Part shown: positions 51,951-58,867 of the stretch, one piece after another
Layout of the letters: every line of letters starts with the position of its first letter
How positions within the stretch are numbered: position 1 is the first letter of the stretch
Assembly (NCBI GenBank): GCA_035934385.1
Contig: DASYXY010000066.1
Span: 5,562-69,561, forward strand
DNA: 64,000 nt
Origin: CF-118 sp035934385
GTDB taxonomy: Bacteria > Chloroflexota > Dormibacteria > Dormibacterales > Dormibacteraceae
Direction: 5' to 3'
Translations under genes and position numbers: made by a program
The notes under the pieces: model-generated
Seen by the model: the letters and a program-made list of their open reading frames with translations, nothing else
What the model was told of the DNA's origin: nothing
Databases searched by the model: none

Positions 51951-52459
51951 CTGAACAGGACGTCGACGCCATCGTCAACGCCGCCAACAACGACCTCGTG
52001 CTTGGAGCCGGAGTGGCCGGCGCGATCCGGCGCCGCGGTGGTCCAACGATCCAGGACGAATGCACGGCGCACGGGCCTGTCCGCGTGGGCGAAGCCGCGA
52101 TCACCGGCGCCGGCCAGCTGAAGGCGCGTCATGTGATCCATGCCGCGAGCATGGCGCTGGGCGGACGCACGACGGCGACCTCGCTGCACGCATCGATGAC
52201 CGCGACTTTCGAAATTGCTCGTCGAAGCGCGCTCGACACCGTCGCGGTGCCGGCGGTTGGGACGGGCATCGCAGGATTCCCCCTGGATGAATGCGCGCGC
52301 ATCATGGCGATGTGCCTCGGCAGCGCATTTGACGACGGATGGGAGCCGTCGGAGGTGAGATTTGTCCTCTACGACGAGGCCGCGCACCACGCTTTCGAGC
52401 CCCCGTTTCTGACCGCTTTTCGCGCTGTCCGGGGGCACGAAAAACATGATGTGTCCTGA
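51911..52459 (+). CDS. Macro domain (ADP-ribose-binding) protein
   Basis: 182 residues from ATG 51911. DVDAIVNAANNDLVLGAGVAGAIRRRGG is the macro-domain ADP-ribose loop; AVPAVGTGIAGFPLDECARIM is the second loop. Macro domains bind ADP-ribose and often remove it from proteins or hydrolyse ADP-ribose-1''-phosphate. It overlaps the PfkB gene by 40 bases. The longer ORF (51605) lies in the PfkB gene and was rejected. Confidence 0.9.
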   Translation: MPGRRIAITVGDLTEQDVDAIVNAANNDLVLGAGVAGAIRRRGGPTIQDECTAHGPVRVGEAAITGAGQLKARHVIHAASMALGGRTTATSLHASMTATFEIARRSALDTVAVPAVGTGIAGFPLDECARIMAMCLGSAFDDGWEPSEVRFVLYDEAAHHAFEPPFLTAFRAVRGHEKHDVS

Positions 52460-52466
52460 ACTCGGG

Positions 52467-52496
52467 TTGAATTCGAGTTGGGGGGGCCCCTAGAAT
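52467..52496 (+). promoter_or_regulatory. Promoter of the DUF5679 gene
   Basis: TTGAAT (52467-52472) and TAGAAT (52491-52496) are separated by 18 bases, a good housekeeping-sigma arrangement. A leader of about 40 bases follows, with an AGGATGG-type ribosome binding site before GTG 52545. Confidence 0.65.
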
Positions 52497-52544
52497 GGGC
52501 CGAGCCGCCCGGGCAACGGATACTTACTTAAGGATGGTGAACTA

Positions 52545-52691
52545 GTGGAAGGCTACTGCCTGAAAGACAAGAAGAAGGTCGAAATGGTCGACCCTCAGCC
52601 GATCACGATGAAGAACGGCAAGCCGGCAACTGTAGGCACGTGCCCGTTCTGCGGCACGAAGATCTACAAGATCGGCAAGGCGACTATGTAG
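52545..52691 (+). CDS. DUF5679 small zinc-ribbon protein
   Basis: 48 residues from GTG 52545. KKVEMVDPQPITMKNGKPAT then GTCPFCGTKIYKIGKA matches the DUF5679 family, related to ribosomal-like zinc ribbons. The usual first CxxC (YCxxC) is here YCLKD, so one ligand Cys is Asp. A strong promoter upstream and a terminator 16 bases downstream show an isolated transcription unit. Role unknown; nucleic-acid or ribosome association is suspected for the family. Confidence 0.85.
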   Translation: MEGYCLKDKKKVEMVDPQPITMKNGKPATVGTCPFCGTKIYKIGKATM

Positions 52692-52707
52692 CAAAGGGGG
52701 GAGTGAG

Positions 52708-52732
52708 GGACCGCCTGGCCGGCGGTCCTTTT
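52708..52732 (+). terminator. Rho-independent terminator after the DUF5679 gene
   Basis: GGACCGCC, loop TGGCC, GGCGGTCC, then TTTT: an 8-bp GC-rich hairpin followed by a short T-run, 16 bases after the stop codon. Confidence 0.85.
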
Positions 52733-52749
52733 CCTCTTCGGTCGTTTCG

Positions 52750-53151
52750 TCAGGTGGTGATCGGGGGTTCCAGGGCGCCGAGAAGTATCTCGGTCGCTGA
52801 TACAGCGTCATCGACGCCGAGCGTCTTGAAGATCTCAACGTTCGACGGATTGTTCACGCGCGCGATCGTCTTTTTCACGTTGAAGTGGCGCTTCGCCATC
52901 TGCAGGGCAATGAGGTTGTCCTCATCGTCCGCGGTGACGGCGACTATCGCATCGGCGCGCTCGATGCCGGTCTGGGAAAGGAACTTCACCTCGCAACCAT
53001 CGCCGCGCATGACGATGCTGCCGAGCTGAGTCTCGAGCCAGTCGGCGCGGCGGCCGTCTTTCTCGATCAGCGTCACCTCGTGGCCGCGGTCCAGCAGGTC
53101 GCGTGAAAGGTAGTAACCGACGGTGCCTCCGCCGACGACGATCACATACAT
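52750..53151 (-). CDS. TrkA-N (KTN/RCK) NAD-binding protein
   Basis: 133 residues. YVIVVGGGTVGYYLSRDLLDRGHEVTLIEKD is a Rossmann NAD site of TrkA-type K+ uptake regulators. No TrkA-C domain is present, and no TrkH/Ktr channel gene is in the window. Its upstream neighbour (53162-53581) is a second KTN protein ten bases away; together they may form a heteromeric gating ring. Confidence 0.85.
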   Translation of the reverse strand: MYVIVVGGGTVGYYLSRDLLDRGHEVTLIEKDGRRADWLETQLGSIVMRGDGCEVKFLSQTGIERADAIVAVTADDEDNLIALQMAKRHFNVKKTIARVNNPSNVEIFKTLGVDDAVSATEILLGALEPPITT

Positions 53152-53161
53152 GAATGCGTCC

Positions 53162-53581
53162 TCATTGCTGCAGAAGCGTCTTCTCGATTCGCTTGGCGCC
53201 GTCGATGGTCGGACAGATCGTGTGCAAACCGAGCTTTTCGTAGGCCTCGGCTCGCTCGGGGTCGTAGATGCGGCACACGACCCGCGGAACCTTGAAGACG
53301 TGCTGGGCGATCTGCGCAGCCATGATGTTGCGGTTGTCGCCTTCGGTCACCGCCACGAAGCCATCGGCATCCTCCACGCCGGCCCTGCGCAAGACCTCCG
53401 CATCGGTTCCGTTGCCGACCACCTGGTTGCCTCTGAAATCGTTGGTCAACACGCCTCGCTGCGACGCCCGCGAGAACTGGTTGGGGTCGCGGTCGATGAT
53501 GGTCACGTCGTGCCCCGTGCGGTCCATTTCGGCCGCGATCTGAGATCCAACGCGACCGCAGCCAACGATCACGATCTTCAA
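53162..53581 (-). CDS. TrkA-N (KTN/RCK) NAD-binding protein, TTG start
   Basis: 139 residues. KIVIVGCGRVGSQIAAEMDRTGHDVTIIDRDP is the NAD-binding fold; GNGTDAEVLRRAGVEDADGFVAVTEGDNRN is the conserved middle. Start codon TTG 53581 with a perfect TATAAT nine bases upstream (minus 53596-53591) and no ribosome binding site. Paired with the downstream KTN gene. Confidence 0.85.
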   Translation of the reverse strand: MKIVIVGCGRVGSQIAAEMDRTGHDVTIIDRDPNQFSRASQRGVLTNDFRGNQVVGNGTDAEVLRRAGVEDADGFVAVTEGDNRNIMAAQIAQHVFKVPRVVCRIYDPERAEAYEKLGLHTICPTIDGAKRIEKTLLQQ

Positions 53582-53590
53582 CGCGAATCG

Positions 53591-53596
53591 ATTATA
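53591..53596 (-). promoter_or_regulatory. Consensus TATAAT nine bases before the TTG at 53581
   Basis: Minus-strand TATAAT, nine bases, TTG. A leaderless transcript with a TTG start would be unusual. Confidence 0.5.
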
Positions 53597-53639
53597 GGGA
53601 CGCTTCTTGAGGCGCCATCCTGGCCCGTCGCGCGTGGGC

Positions 53640-53645
53640 TAGCAT
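53640..53645 (+). promoter_or_regulatory. -10-like TAGCAT eight bases before the GTG at 53654
   Basis: TAGCAT, eight bases, then GTG 53654. Same hexamer as before 47312. Confidence 0.45.
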
Positions 53646-53653
53646 GGTTCGCC

Positions 53654-53842
53654 GTGCGCTTCCCTTTCACGCTGCTGGGCCTCATGGCGATCGCCATCGG
53701 AGTGTGGGTGGCGGTATATCTGGCCAGCCATCCCGGGCTCGATCCGCTGTCTGTATGGATTTCGTACGGGACCGCGCTGGGCGCGTTCGTGTTCGGCGTT
53801 TACGTGCTGGTGCGCCGGCTGCGGCGTGGCCCGGAAAAGTAG
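53654..53842 (+). CDS. Small two-helix membrane protein
   Basis: 62 residues from GTG 53654: two hydrophobic helices (FTLLGLMAIAIGVWVAVYLA and GTALGAFVFGVYVLVRRL) and a basic C-terminus. The longer ORF (53123) is antisense to the KTN gene and rejected. It is followed eight bases later by the uspA gene. Confidence 0.6.
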   Translation: MRFPFTLLGLMAIAIGVWVAVYLASHPGLDPLSVWISYGTALGAFVFGVYVLVRRLRRGPEK

Positions 53843-53850
53843 CGTTCGGC

Positions 53851-54306
53851 ATGGCTGACCACTCCCACGGACCCGTCGCCAAGAAGGTGATGGTCGCCGT
53901 CGGCGGCCAGGGCATCGACGCAGAGGTGGTGCGGCTCGCTTGCAGCATGACCGACGCGCATGGCGGGAAGCTTTACGGCGTCCACATCATCGAGGTCAAC
54001 CGCTCGCTGCCGTTGGGCGCGGTGCTGGACGAGGTGGTGGAGCGGGGGGAGAAGATCCTGGACGAGGTCGAGCAGCTGGCGACGGAGGCCCAGCTCAACG
54101 TCGAGACGGAGCTGGTGCAGGCCCGCGACACGGGTCCGGCACTGGTCGACGAGGCCGTCGAGTGGGGCGCGGAGCTGCTCGTGATGGGGCTCCCGTACAA
54201 GCGGCGGTTCGGCGAATTCAACCTCGGCAAGACCGTGCCGTATGTGCTGAAGAACGCCAACTGCCGGGTTCTTCTTTTCCGCGAGCACCGAGAGCACCAG
54301 GCCTAG
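53851..54306 (+). CDS. Universal stress protein (UspA family)
   Basis: 151 residues: VMVAVGGQGIDAEVVRLACSMTDAHGGKLYGVHIIEV then a hydrophobic C-terminal strand region GAELLVMGLPYKRRFGEFNLGKTVPYVLKNANCRVLLFRE, the Usp fold. The usual ATP motif G-x2-G-x9-GS is seen only in degenerate form (GLPYKRRFGEFNLGKT), so ATP binding is uncertain. Adjacent to potassium-regulator genes. Confidence 0.85.
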   Translation: MADHSHGPVAKKVMVAVGGQGIDAEVVRLACSMTDAHGGKLYGVHIIEVNRSLPLGAVLDEVVERGEKILDEVEQLATEAQLNVETELVQARDTGPALVDEAVEWGAELLVMGLPYKRRFGEFNLGKTVPYVLKNANCRVLLFREHREHQA

Positions 54307-54450
54307 ACTTCGGCCGCGGAGCCCTTCTCCACGCCGCCCGCCGGGCCCGCCCCCCAACCCCCGGTGCGGCTCCCGCCCCCAGCCTGCACACCTCGGCCCA
54401 CGTTAGAAATTTCGAAACCGCTTGACAACCCAGGTTGTTAACGTCTCGTC

Positions 54451-54984
54451 GTGACCGAAGAGGCCATCAGGCGGAGACCGCACTATTTCGCCCGGCTGCT
54501 TGCCGAGCTGAACAGCATGGGCGGCGAGCACGACGCGTTCATCAAGGTGATCATCCTCGAGCGCATATCCAAGGCCGTGGTACTGATCGCGCTGGGCGTC
54601 GGCGTGCTCGTGGCGGGCGAGCAAGGATGGCTCGCTCAATGGGCCCTTGCAGCTCAGCAGCAGCTCAACCTCGACAGCGACCAGACGATCATCGAGCAGC
54701 TGTTCTTCCGTCTGCTCATGACGGTCACCAGCTTTCCGCACCTCACCCTGCTGGCCGTCGGCGCTTTTGCCTATGCGCTGCTCGAGGGCACGGAAGGCGT
54801 CGGCCTGGCGATGCGCCGGCGTTGGGCCGAGTACCTGACCGTGATCGCGACAGGCTTGCTCATCCCGTTTGAGGCCTACGAGGTCGTACACAAGGTGACG
54901 CTGTTCCGGGTCGGCGCGCTGCTACTGAACGTGGCCGTGGTGGGCTACTTGGCCTACCGCAAGCGGTTGTTCGTCGGCATTTGA
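54451..54984 (+). CDS. DUF2127 family membrane protein
   Basis: 177 residues with four helices. FIKVIILERISKAVVLIALGVGVLV at the N-terminus and AYALLEGTEGVGLAMRRRWAEYLTVIATGLLIPFEAYEVV match DUF2127. Function unknown. GTG 54451 is preceded by TAACGT with six bases. Its last 63 bases overlap the convergent GT fusion gene. An inverted repeat CAACC/GGTTG lies at 54427-54438. Confidence 0.82.
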   Translation: MTEEAIRRRPHYFARLLAELNSMGGEHDAFIKVIILERISKAVVLIALGVGVLVAGEQGWLAQWALAAQQQLNLDSDQTIIEQLFFRLLMTVTSFPHLTLLAVGAFAYALLEGTEGVGLAMRRRWAEYLTVIATGLLIPFEAYEVVHKVTLFRVGALLLNVAVVGYLAYRKRLFVGI

Positions 54985-56946
54985 CCGCGGCGTAAGCCAC
55001 CGGCTCGGAAAGCCGGAACGGTGCGCGATGTAGGTCATCAGCGCCGCCAGAGTCTTGAGCCCATAAACCGTCGAGGTCTTGAAGCTGACCGAGCTGGCGT
55101 CCTCGTGATACCGGCCAATGGCCGGAACCTCGCCGATCTTGAAACCGAACGTTGCGGCCTGGATGAGGACCTGCGTGTCGAATACGAAGTCGTCACTGTT
55201 CTCGACAAACGGGATCGTCTCCAGGAAGCGCCGCGAGTAAGCGCGGTACCCGGTGTGGTACTCCGACAGCCTCAGACCCAGGATCCGGTTCTCAGTCGCA
55301 GTCAGGAACCTGTTGCCGAACCGCTTCCACCACGGCATGCCAGCCTTGGCCGGGTCGAGGCCCAGCCAGCGTGAACCGAGGACGATGTCCGCGTCGCCGT
55401 CCTCGATGACGCGGCAGAGGTTCGGGATGATTGCTGGGTCGTACTGGCCGTCCGGATGCAGCATGACCACCACGTCCGCTCCCATCTGAAGCGCGCGCCT
55501 GTAGCAGGTTTTCTGGTTGCCTCCGTATCCCAGGTTTCGCGCGTGGCGGATCACGTCAAGGTGCAGCGCCGTGGCCACGCTGACCGTCGCGTCTGCGCTC
55601 GCGTCGTCCACCAGAAGAATGCGGTCGGCGTGGCCTTTGGGAATGTCGCCCACCACTTCGGCGAGCGTCTTGGCCGCGCGATATGCAGGCAACACGATCA
55701 CTCGGTGCGGCCGCGGGCCCTGCCAGCGTAGCTCAGTAAGCGCCACCGGCTCGGGGCGAACCGCCATCCGCTCCAGGGTCAAGAACGCGGCGACCGCGAG
55801 CGCGCCGGCTGCAGCCAACCACAGGCTCGTGGCGAGGCTCAGGTTGATGGCGGCGTACGCGATCACCAGCACCAGGGCGGCCATACCGGGCCACCGCAGG
55901 CCGCCGTCCAGCGCCAGGTCGGCCAGGGCGAACCCGGGAATTACCAGCAGCGCGAGGTCGTGCACGTTTTGGTGCGGACTTAGCACCAGCGAGGCCGCCA
56001 CCGCCAGCGCGAAGTCGAGGCGGGGCTTGTCGGGCCGCCAGCTCAGGGAGACCGCGACCAGTCCGAGAAGCCCGACCAGGATCGCAAAGGCGATCACCTT
56101 TCCGCCCCCCGGCAGGATTTCGAGGATGTGCCGGAGCGAGTAGACGGCCGTATCGGTGTACACGGCCTGGCCATGAGTCGGCAGCTGACCGCCGATCGCC
56201 CACGAGCCGACCGCCCTGACGTATTCGAGCACAGGCCCGACACCGAAGCCTGCGATGGAGACGAGCGCGAGTCCCGCCATGGTGCCAACGAATCCGGCCG
56301 CGGCGCGCCAGGAACGCCGCGTGATGAACAGGACCGGGATGAGGAGCAGCAGCTGCGGCTTGGAGAACGCCAGCGCACTGAGCACCCCGGCCCATCCTGT
56401 GTGCCCCCGCGACCAGGCGATGTAGGCGCCCGCAAGCGGAACGAGCACGACGAGGTCGGACTGGCCCTGCAGAATCGTCACGAACACCGGGAGAAAGCCC
56501 GCGACGAGAGAGGCAGCGACGATAACCGCCCGTCCGTGCACCCGCAGGCTGCCTCGCACCAGGATCACAGTCAGCGAGATGAGCAGCGCCAGGTTGAACG
56601 CCGTCATCGCGTAGTAAGCGACCCGATAGCTCAGCAGTGCGAGCGGCGCGATGAGCAACGTGTAGAACGGCGGATGAAAGTACGGCAGCACGATGAACGT
56701 ATCGGCCGGCCGATGCGTGATCGCGAGCTCGAACTGCTTCTGAGTGAGGATGTCGTAAACGCTCGACGGACCTTGTTTGATGAGGATCTCGGCGGCCGCG
56801 TAGAACGAGAAGAAGTCCGGGCCCTGCAGGTTGCCGCTGATGAACACGAACCAGTTGGCTGCCCAGGCCAGAAAGCATCCGATTCCGGCTCCCGCAGCTC
56901 CGGCGAATGCGAGGCGCCGCCAGCCGCGGAACGCCATGCGGTTCAT
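54922..56946 (-). CDS. Fusion of GT87 (DUF2029) membrane glycosyltransferase and GT2 dolichol-phosphate-mannose-synthase-like domain
   Basis: 674 residues. The N-terminal ~400 residues carry about ten helices with the GT87 pattern (DFFSFYAAAEILIKQG ... HPPFYTLLIAPLALLSYR). Residues about 430-650 are a GT2 domain: VIVLPAYRAAKTLAEVV, ILLVDDASADAT, GYGGNQKTCYRRAL and VMLHPDGQYDP, like polyprenyl-phosphate mannose synthases. GT2 makes the lipid-sugar donor that GT87 uses, so donor synthesis and transfer are joined. ATG 56946 overlaps the upstream phosphoesterase stop (ATGA). Acceptor unknown. Confidence 0.87.
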   Translation of the reverse strand: MNRMAFRGWRRLAFAGAAGAGIGCFLAWAANWFVFISGNLQGPDFFSFYAAAEILIKQGPSSVYDILTQKQFELAITHRPADTFIVLPYFHPPFYTLLIAPLALLSYRVAYYAMTAFNLALLISLTVILVRGSLRVHGRAVIVAASLVAGFLPVFVTILQGQSDLVVLVPLAGAYIAWSRGHTGWAGVLSALAFSKPQLLLLIPVLFITRRSWRAAAGFVGTMAGLALVSIAGFGVGPVLEYVRAVGSWAIGGQLPTHGQAVYTDTAVYSLRHILEILPGGGKVIAFAILVGLLGLVAVSLSWRPDKPRLDFALAVAASLVLSPHQNVHDLALLVIPGFALADLALDGGLRWPGMAALVLVIAYAAINLSLATSLWLAAAGALAVAAFLTLERMAVRPEPVALTELRWQGPRPHRVIVLPAYRAAKTLAEVVGDIPKGHADRILLVDDASADATVSVATALHLDVIRHARNLGYGGNQKTCYRRALQMGADVVVMLHPDGQYDPAIIPNLCRVIEDGDADIVLGSRWLGLDPAKAGMPWWKRFGNRFLTATENRILGLRLSEYHTGYRAYSRRFLETIPFVENSDDFVFDTQVLIQAATFGFKIGEVPAIGRYHEDASSVSFKTSTVYGLKTLAALMTYIAHRSGFPSRWLTPRSNADEQPLAVGQVAHHGHVQ

Positions 56947-57656
56947 CGACCCGTTTCTAGACGAGCCGCAAAGCGCTCTGGCAGCTGCGCTTTGCGAATC
57001 GCCTGTTGTGCACCTCCGATGTCGTAGCGGACGCGCCTGAACTCGAAAGTTCCCTCGTCGACGTCCCAGATGCCATAGCTCGCCATCGGTATGCCGTCGC
57101 GCGGCTGGCCGATGCTGCCGGGATTCACAAGTGCGGGGCCCGCGAGGCGGAACGTGTCCACGCGGTAGTCGTGAGTGACCTGGCCATCCGAGACGCCGAA
57201 GATGCCGGGCACATGCGTGTGTCCGTGGAGACACACCTTGCCGCGCAGCAGCTCGAGGTTGGCGTGCGCGACGGCGCTGTCGAGCACGTATTCGTAGATG
57301 TGGTCTCGCGGGCTGGCGTGGACGAGAAGCACGTTTTCCTTCGTGTCGCTGTCGGGAAGGTTGCGCAGCCATTGGAGCCGTTCCTCGCCGATCACGTCAA
57401 CGGTCCAGCGCACCACGGTGGCCGCGTCGTCGTTGAACCACTCGAGGATCTCAGGATCGGTGCAGGCCCGGTCGTGGTTGCCGACCAGCGTGAGCCAGCC
57501 TTTATCCATCACCTCGTCGACGCAACGCTTCGGGTCGCCGCCATAACCGACGACGTCGCCGAGGCAGAGCGTCTCGTCCACCGACGGGCAATCTTCCATA
57601 ACGGCTTCGAGGCCCTGCCAGTTGGCGTGGATGTCCGAGAAAACGGCGATCCTCAC
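56943..57656 (-). CDS. Calcineurin-like metallophosphoesterase (YfcE/MJ0936 type)
   Basis: 237 residues. AVFSDIHANWQGLEAVM, LCLGDVVGYGGDPKRCV, LVGNHDRA and CLHGHTHVPGIF are the metal-binding motifs (D-x-H, GD-x2-G, GNHD, GHTH). Such enzymes cleave phosphodiesters such as cyclic nucleotides. GTG 57656 overlaps the stop of the AI-2E gene (GTGA) and its own stop overlaps the GT fusion, so all three are one operon. Confidence 0.92.
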   Translation of the reverse strand: MRIAVFSDIHANWQGLEAVMEDCPSVDETLCLGDVVGYGGDPKRCVDEVMDKGWLTLVGNHDRACTDPEILEWFNDDAATVVRWTVDVIGEERLQWLRNLPDSDTKENVLLVHASPRDHIYEYVLDSAVAHANLELLRGKVCLHGHTHVPGIFGVSDGQVTHDYRVDTFRLAGPALVNPGSIGQPRDGIPMASYGIWDVDEGTFEFRRVRYDIGGAQQAIRKAQLPERFAARLETGR

Positions 57657-58795
57657 GCGGGTTGCTTCTCGTAAAGGCGCGGATAGATGTGGTCGAACAG
57701 GATGCGCAGTGTCGCCGCCAGCGGCACAGCGACGAACATGCCCAGGATTCCCGCCCAGCTGAATCCAGCGATCAGGGCGACGATGACGAGAAGCGGCGGA
57801 AGCCGGACTGCGTCGCCCATCACCTTCGGGTAAACGACGTTGAGGATCACGTTGGACACGACGAAATAAAGGATCACGACCAGCAGTGCCTTGAACGGTC
57901 CACCTGCGGCGAGGCCGACCAGCACAGCGGGAAGGGCGCCGAGGAACGGGCCCAGATAGGGGATGATCGCCGTCACCCCTGCCAGCAGGCCGAGTGCCAC
58001 CGCGTCGGGCAGTCCGAGCACAAGGCAGCCGATGCCGCTGAGGATGCCGATCATGCCGGCGACGATGACCTGGCCCCGCACGTACGCGTAGAGCATCCGC
58101 CGCACGCGGCGCCAGATCTGGTCGAAATCGGTCCGGTAGTCGTTGGGCACCAGGCGGCGCAGCACGCGGCGCACCGAGTGCGCGTCCAGTGCGAGCAGAA
58201 ACGCGACTATGAACATCAGGAGGATCTGGAGCAGCGTCGTCAGGGCGGTGAGGCCAATGCTGATGGCGTTGCCGAACTGGCCGAGAAGATACTCGCGGAG
58301 GTGTGAGTTGACCGTTCCGACCGAGCTTGAGAGGTCGACGTTGAAGCCGAAGATGCTCACCGGCGCCCCCTGGAGCTCCGTTATTCGCCGCTGAGCCTCG
58401 GCGGCCAGGCTCGGTGCCTGCGACTGAAGCTGGCCGACCTCGCTGATGAAGAGCGGCAGGACGAGCAGAACGATGCCCGCCAGCGCCACCAGGATCGCCA
58501 CGAAAATGAGTGCGATGGCCAGGAGGCGGGGCAGGCCGAGCTCGGTCAGCCGGTGGATGCCGGGCTGGATGAGGAAGGCGATCGCCGCCCCCAGCACGAA
58601 GGCACCGAGCACGTCGCGGATGAGGTAAAGGACGAGCAACGCAACCAGCGCCGAACCGATCCCGAAGGCCATCTGGAGGTACAGGCGGCGGCGGCGCGGA
58701 TCGAGCGACCAGGCGACTGCGACCGCCGCCGGCAGCGGCGCCGGGTCGGTCGATTCCGGCTCGTGATGGGTGCCGGCGGGGCGAGGATTGCGCAA
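57653..58795 (-). CDS. AI-2E family transporter
   Basis: 380 residues with eight helices. ALIAFLIQPGIHRLTELGLPRLLAIALIFV-like N-terminal segments and GLLAGVTAIIPYLGPFLGALPAVLVGL near the C-terminus identify the AI-2E family, named after E. coli TqsA but including many ion exporters of other function. TTG 58795 start; no clear ribosome binding site. First gene of the AI-2E / phosphoesterase / GT operon. Confidence 0.9.
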   Translation of the reverse strand: MRNPRPAGTHHEPESTDPAPLPAAVAVAWSLDPRRRRLYLQMAFGIGSALVALLVLYLIRDVLGAFVLGAAIAFLIQPGIHRLTELGLPRLLAIALIFVAILVALAGIVLLVLPLFISEVGQLQSQAPSLAAEAQRRITELQGAPVSIFGFNVDLSSSVGTVNSHLREYLLGQFGNAISIGLTALTTLLQILLMFIVAFLLALDAHSVRRVLRRLVPNDYRTDFDQIWRRVRRMLYAYVRGQVIVAGMIGILSGIGCLVLGLPDAVALGLLAGVTAIIPYLGPFLGALPAVLVGLAAGGPFKALLVVILYFVVSNVILNVVYPKVMGDAVRLPPLLVIVALIAGFSWAGILGMFVAVPLAATLRILFDHIYPRLYEKQPA

Positions 58796-58867
58796 GGTAC
58801 GCAGCAGTATGAAGGAGGCATCTCGGGGGGAGTCCCGCTTAGCCCCCCGGGGGCCCAGCCGGCTGAT

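Noticed and set aside
54422..54427. TTGACA upstream of the DUF2127 gene as a -35
   Set aside because: Only 11 bases to the TAACGT near the start, too close for a normal promoter; the CAACC/GGTTG inverted repeat there may be coincidental.
58840..58860. CCCCCGGGGG strip after HD-GYP-MFS as a terminator
   Set aside because: It is palindromic but has no T-run on either side and lies just before the AI-2E start.
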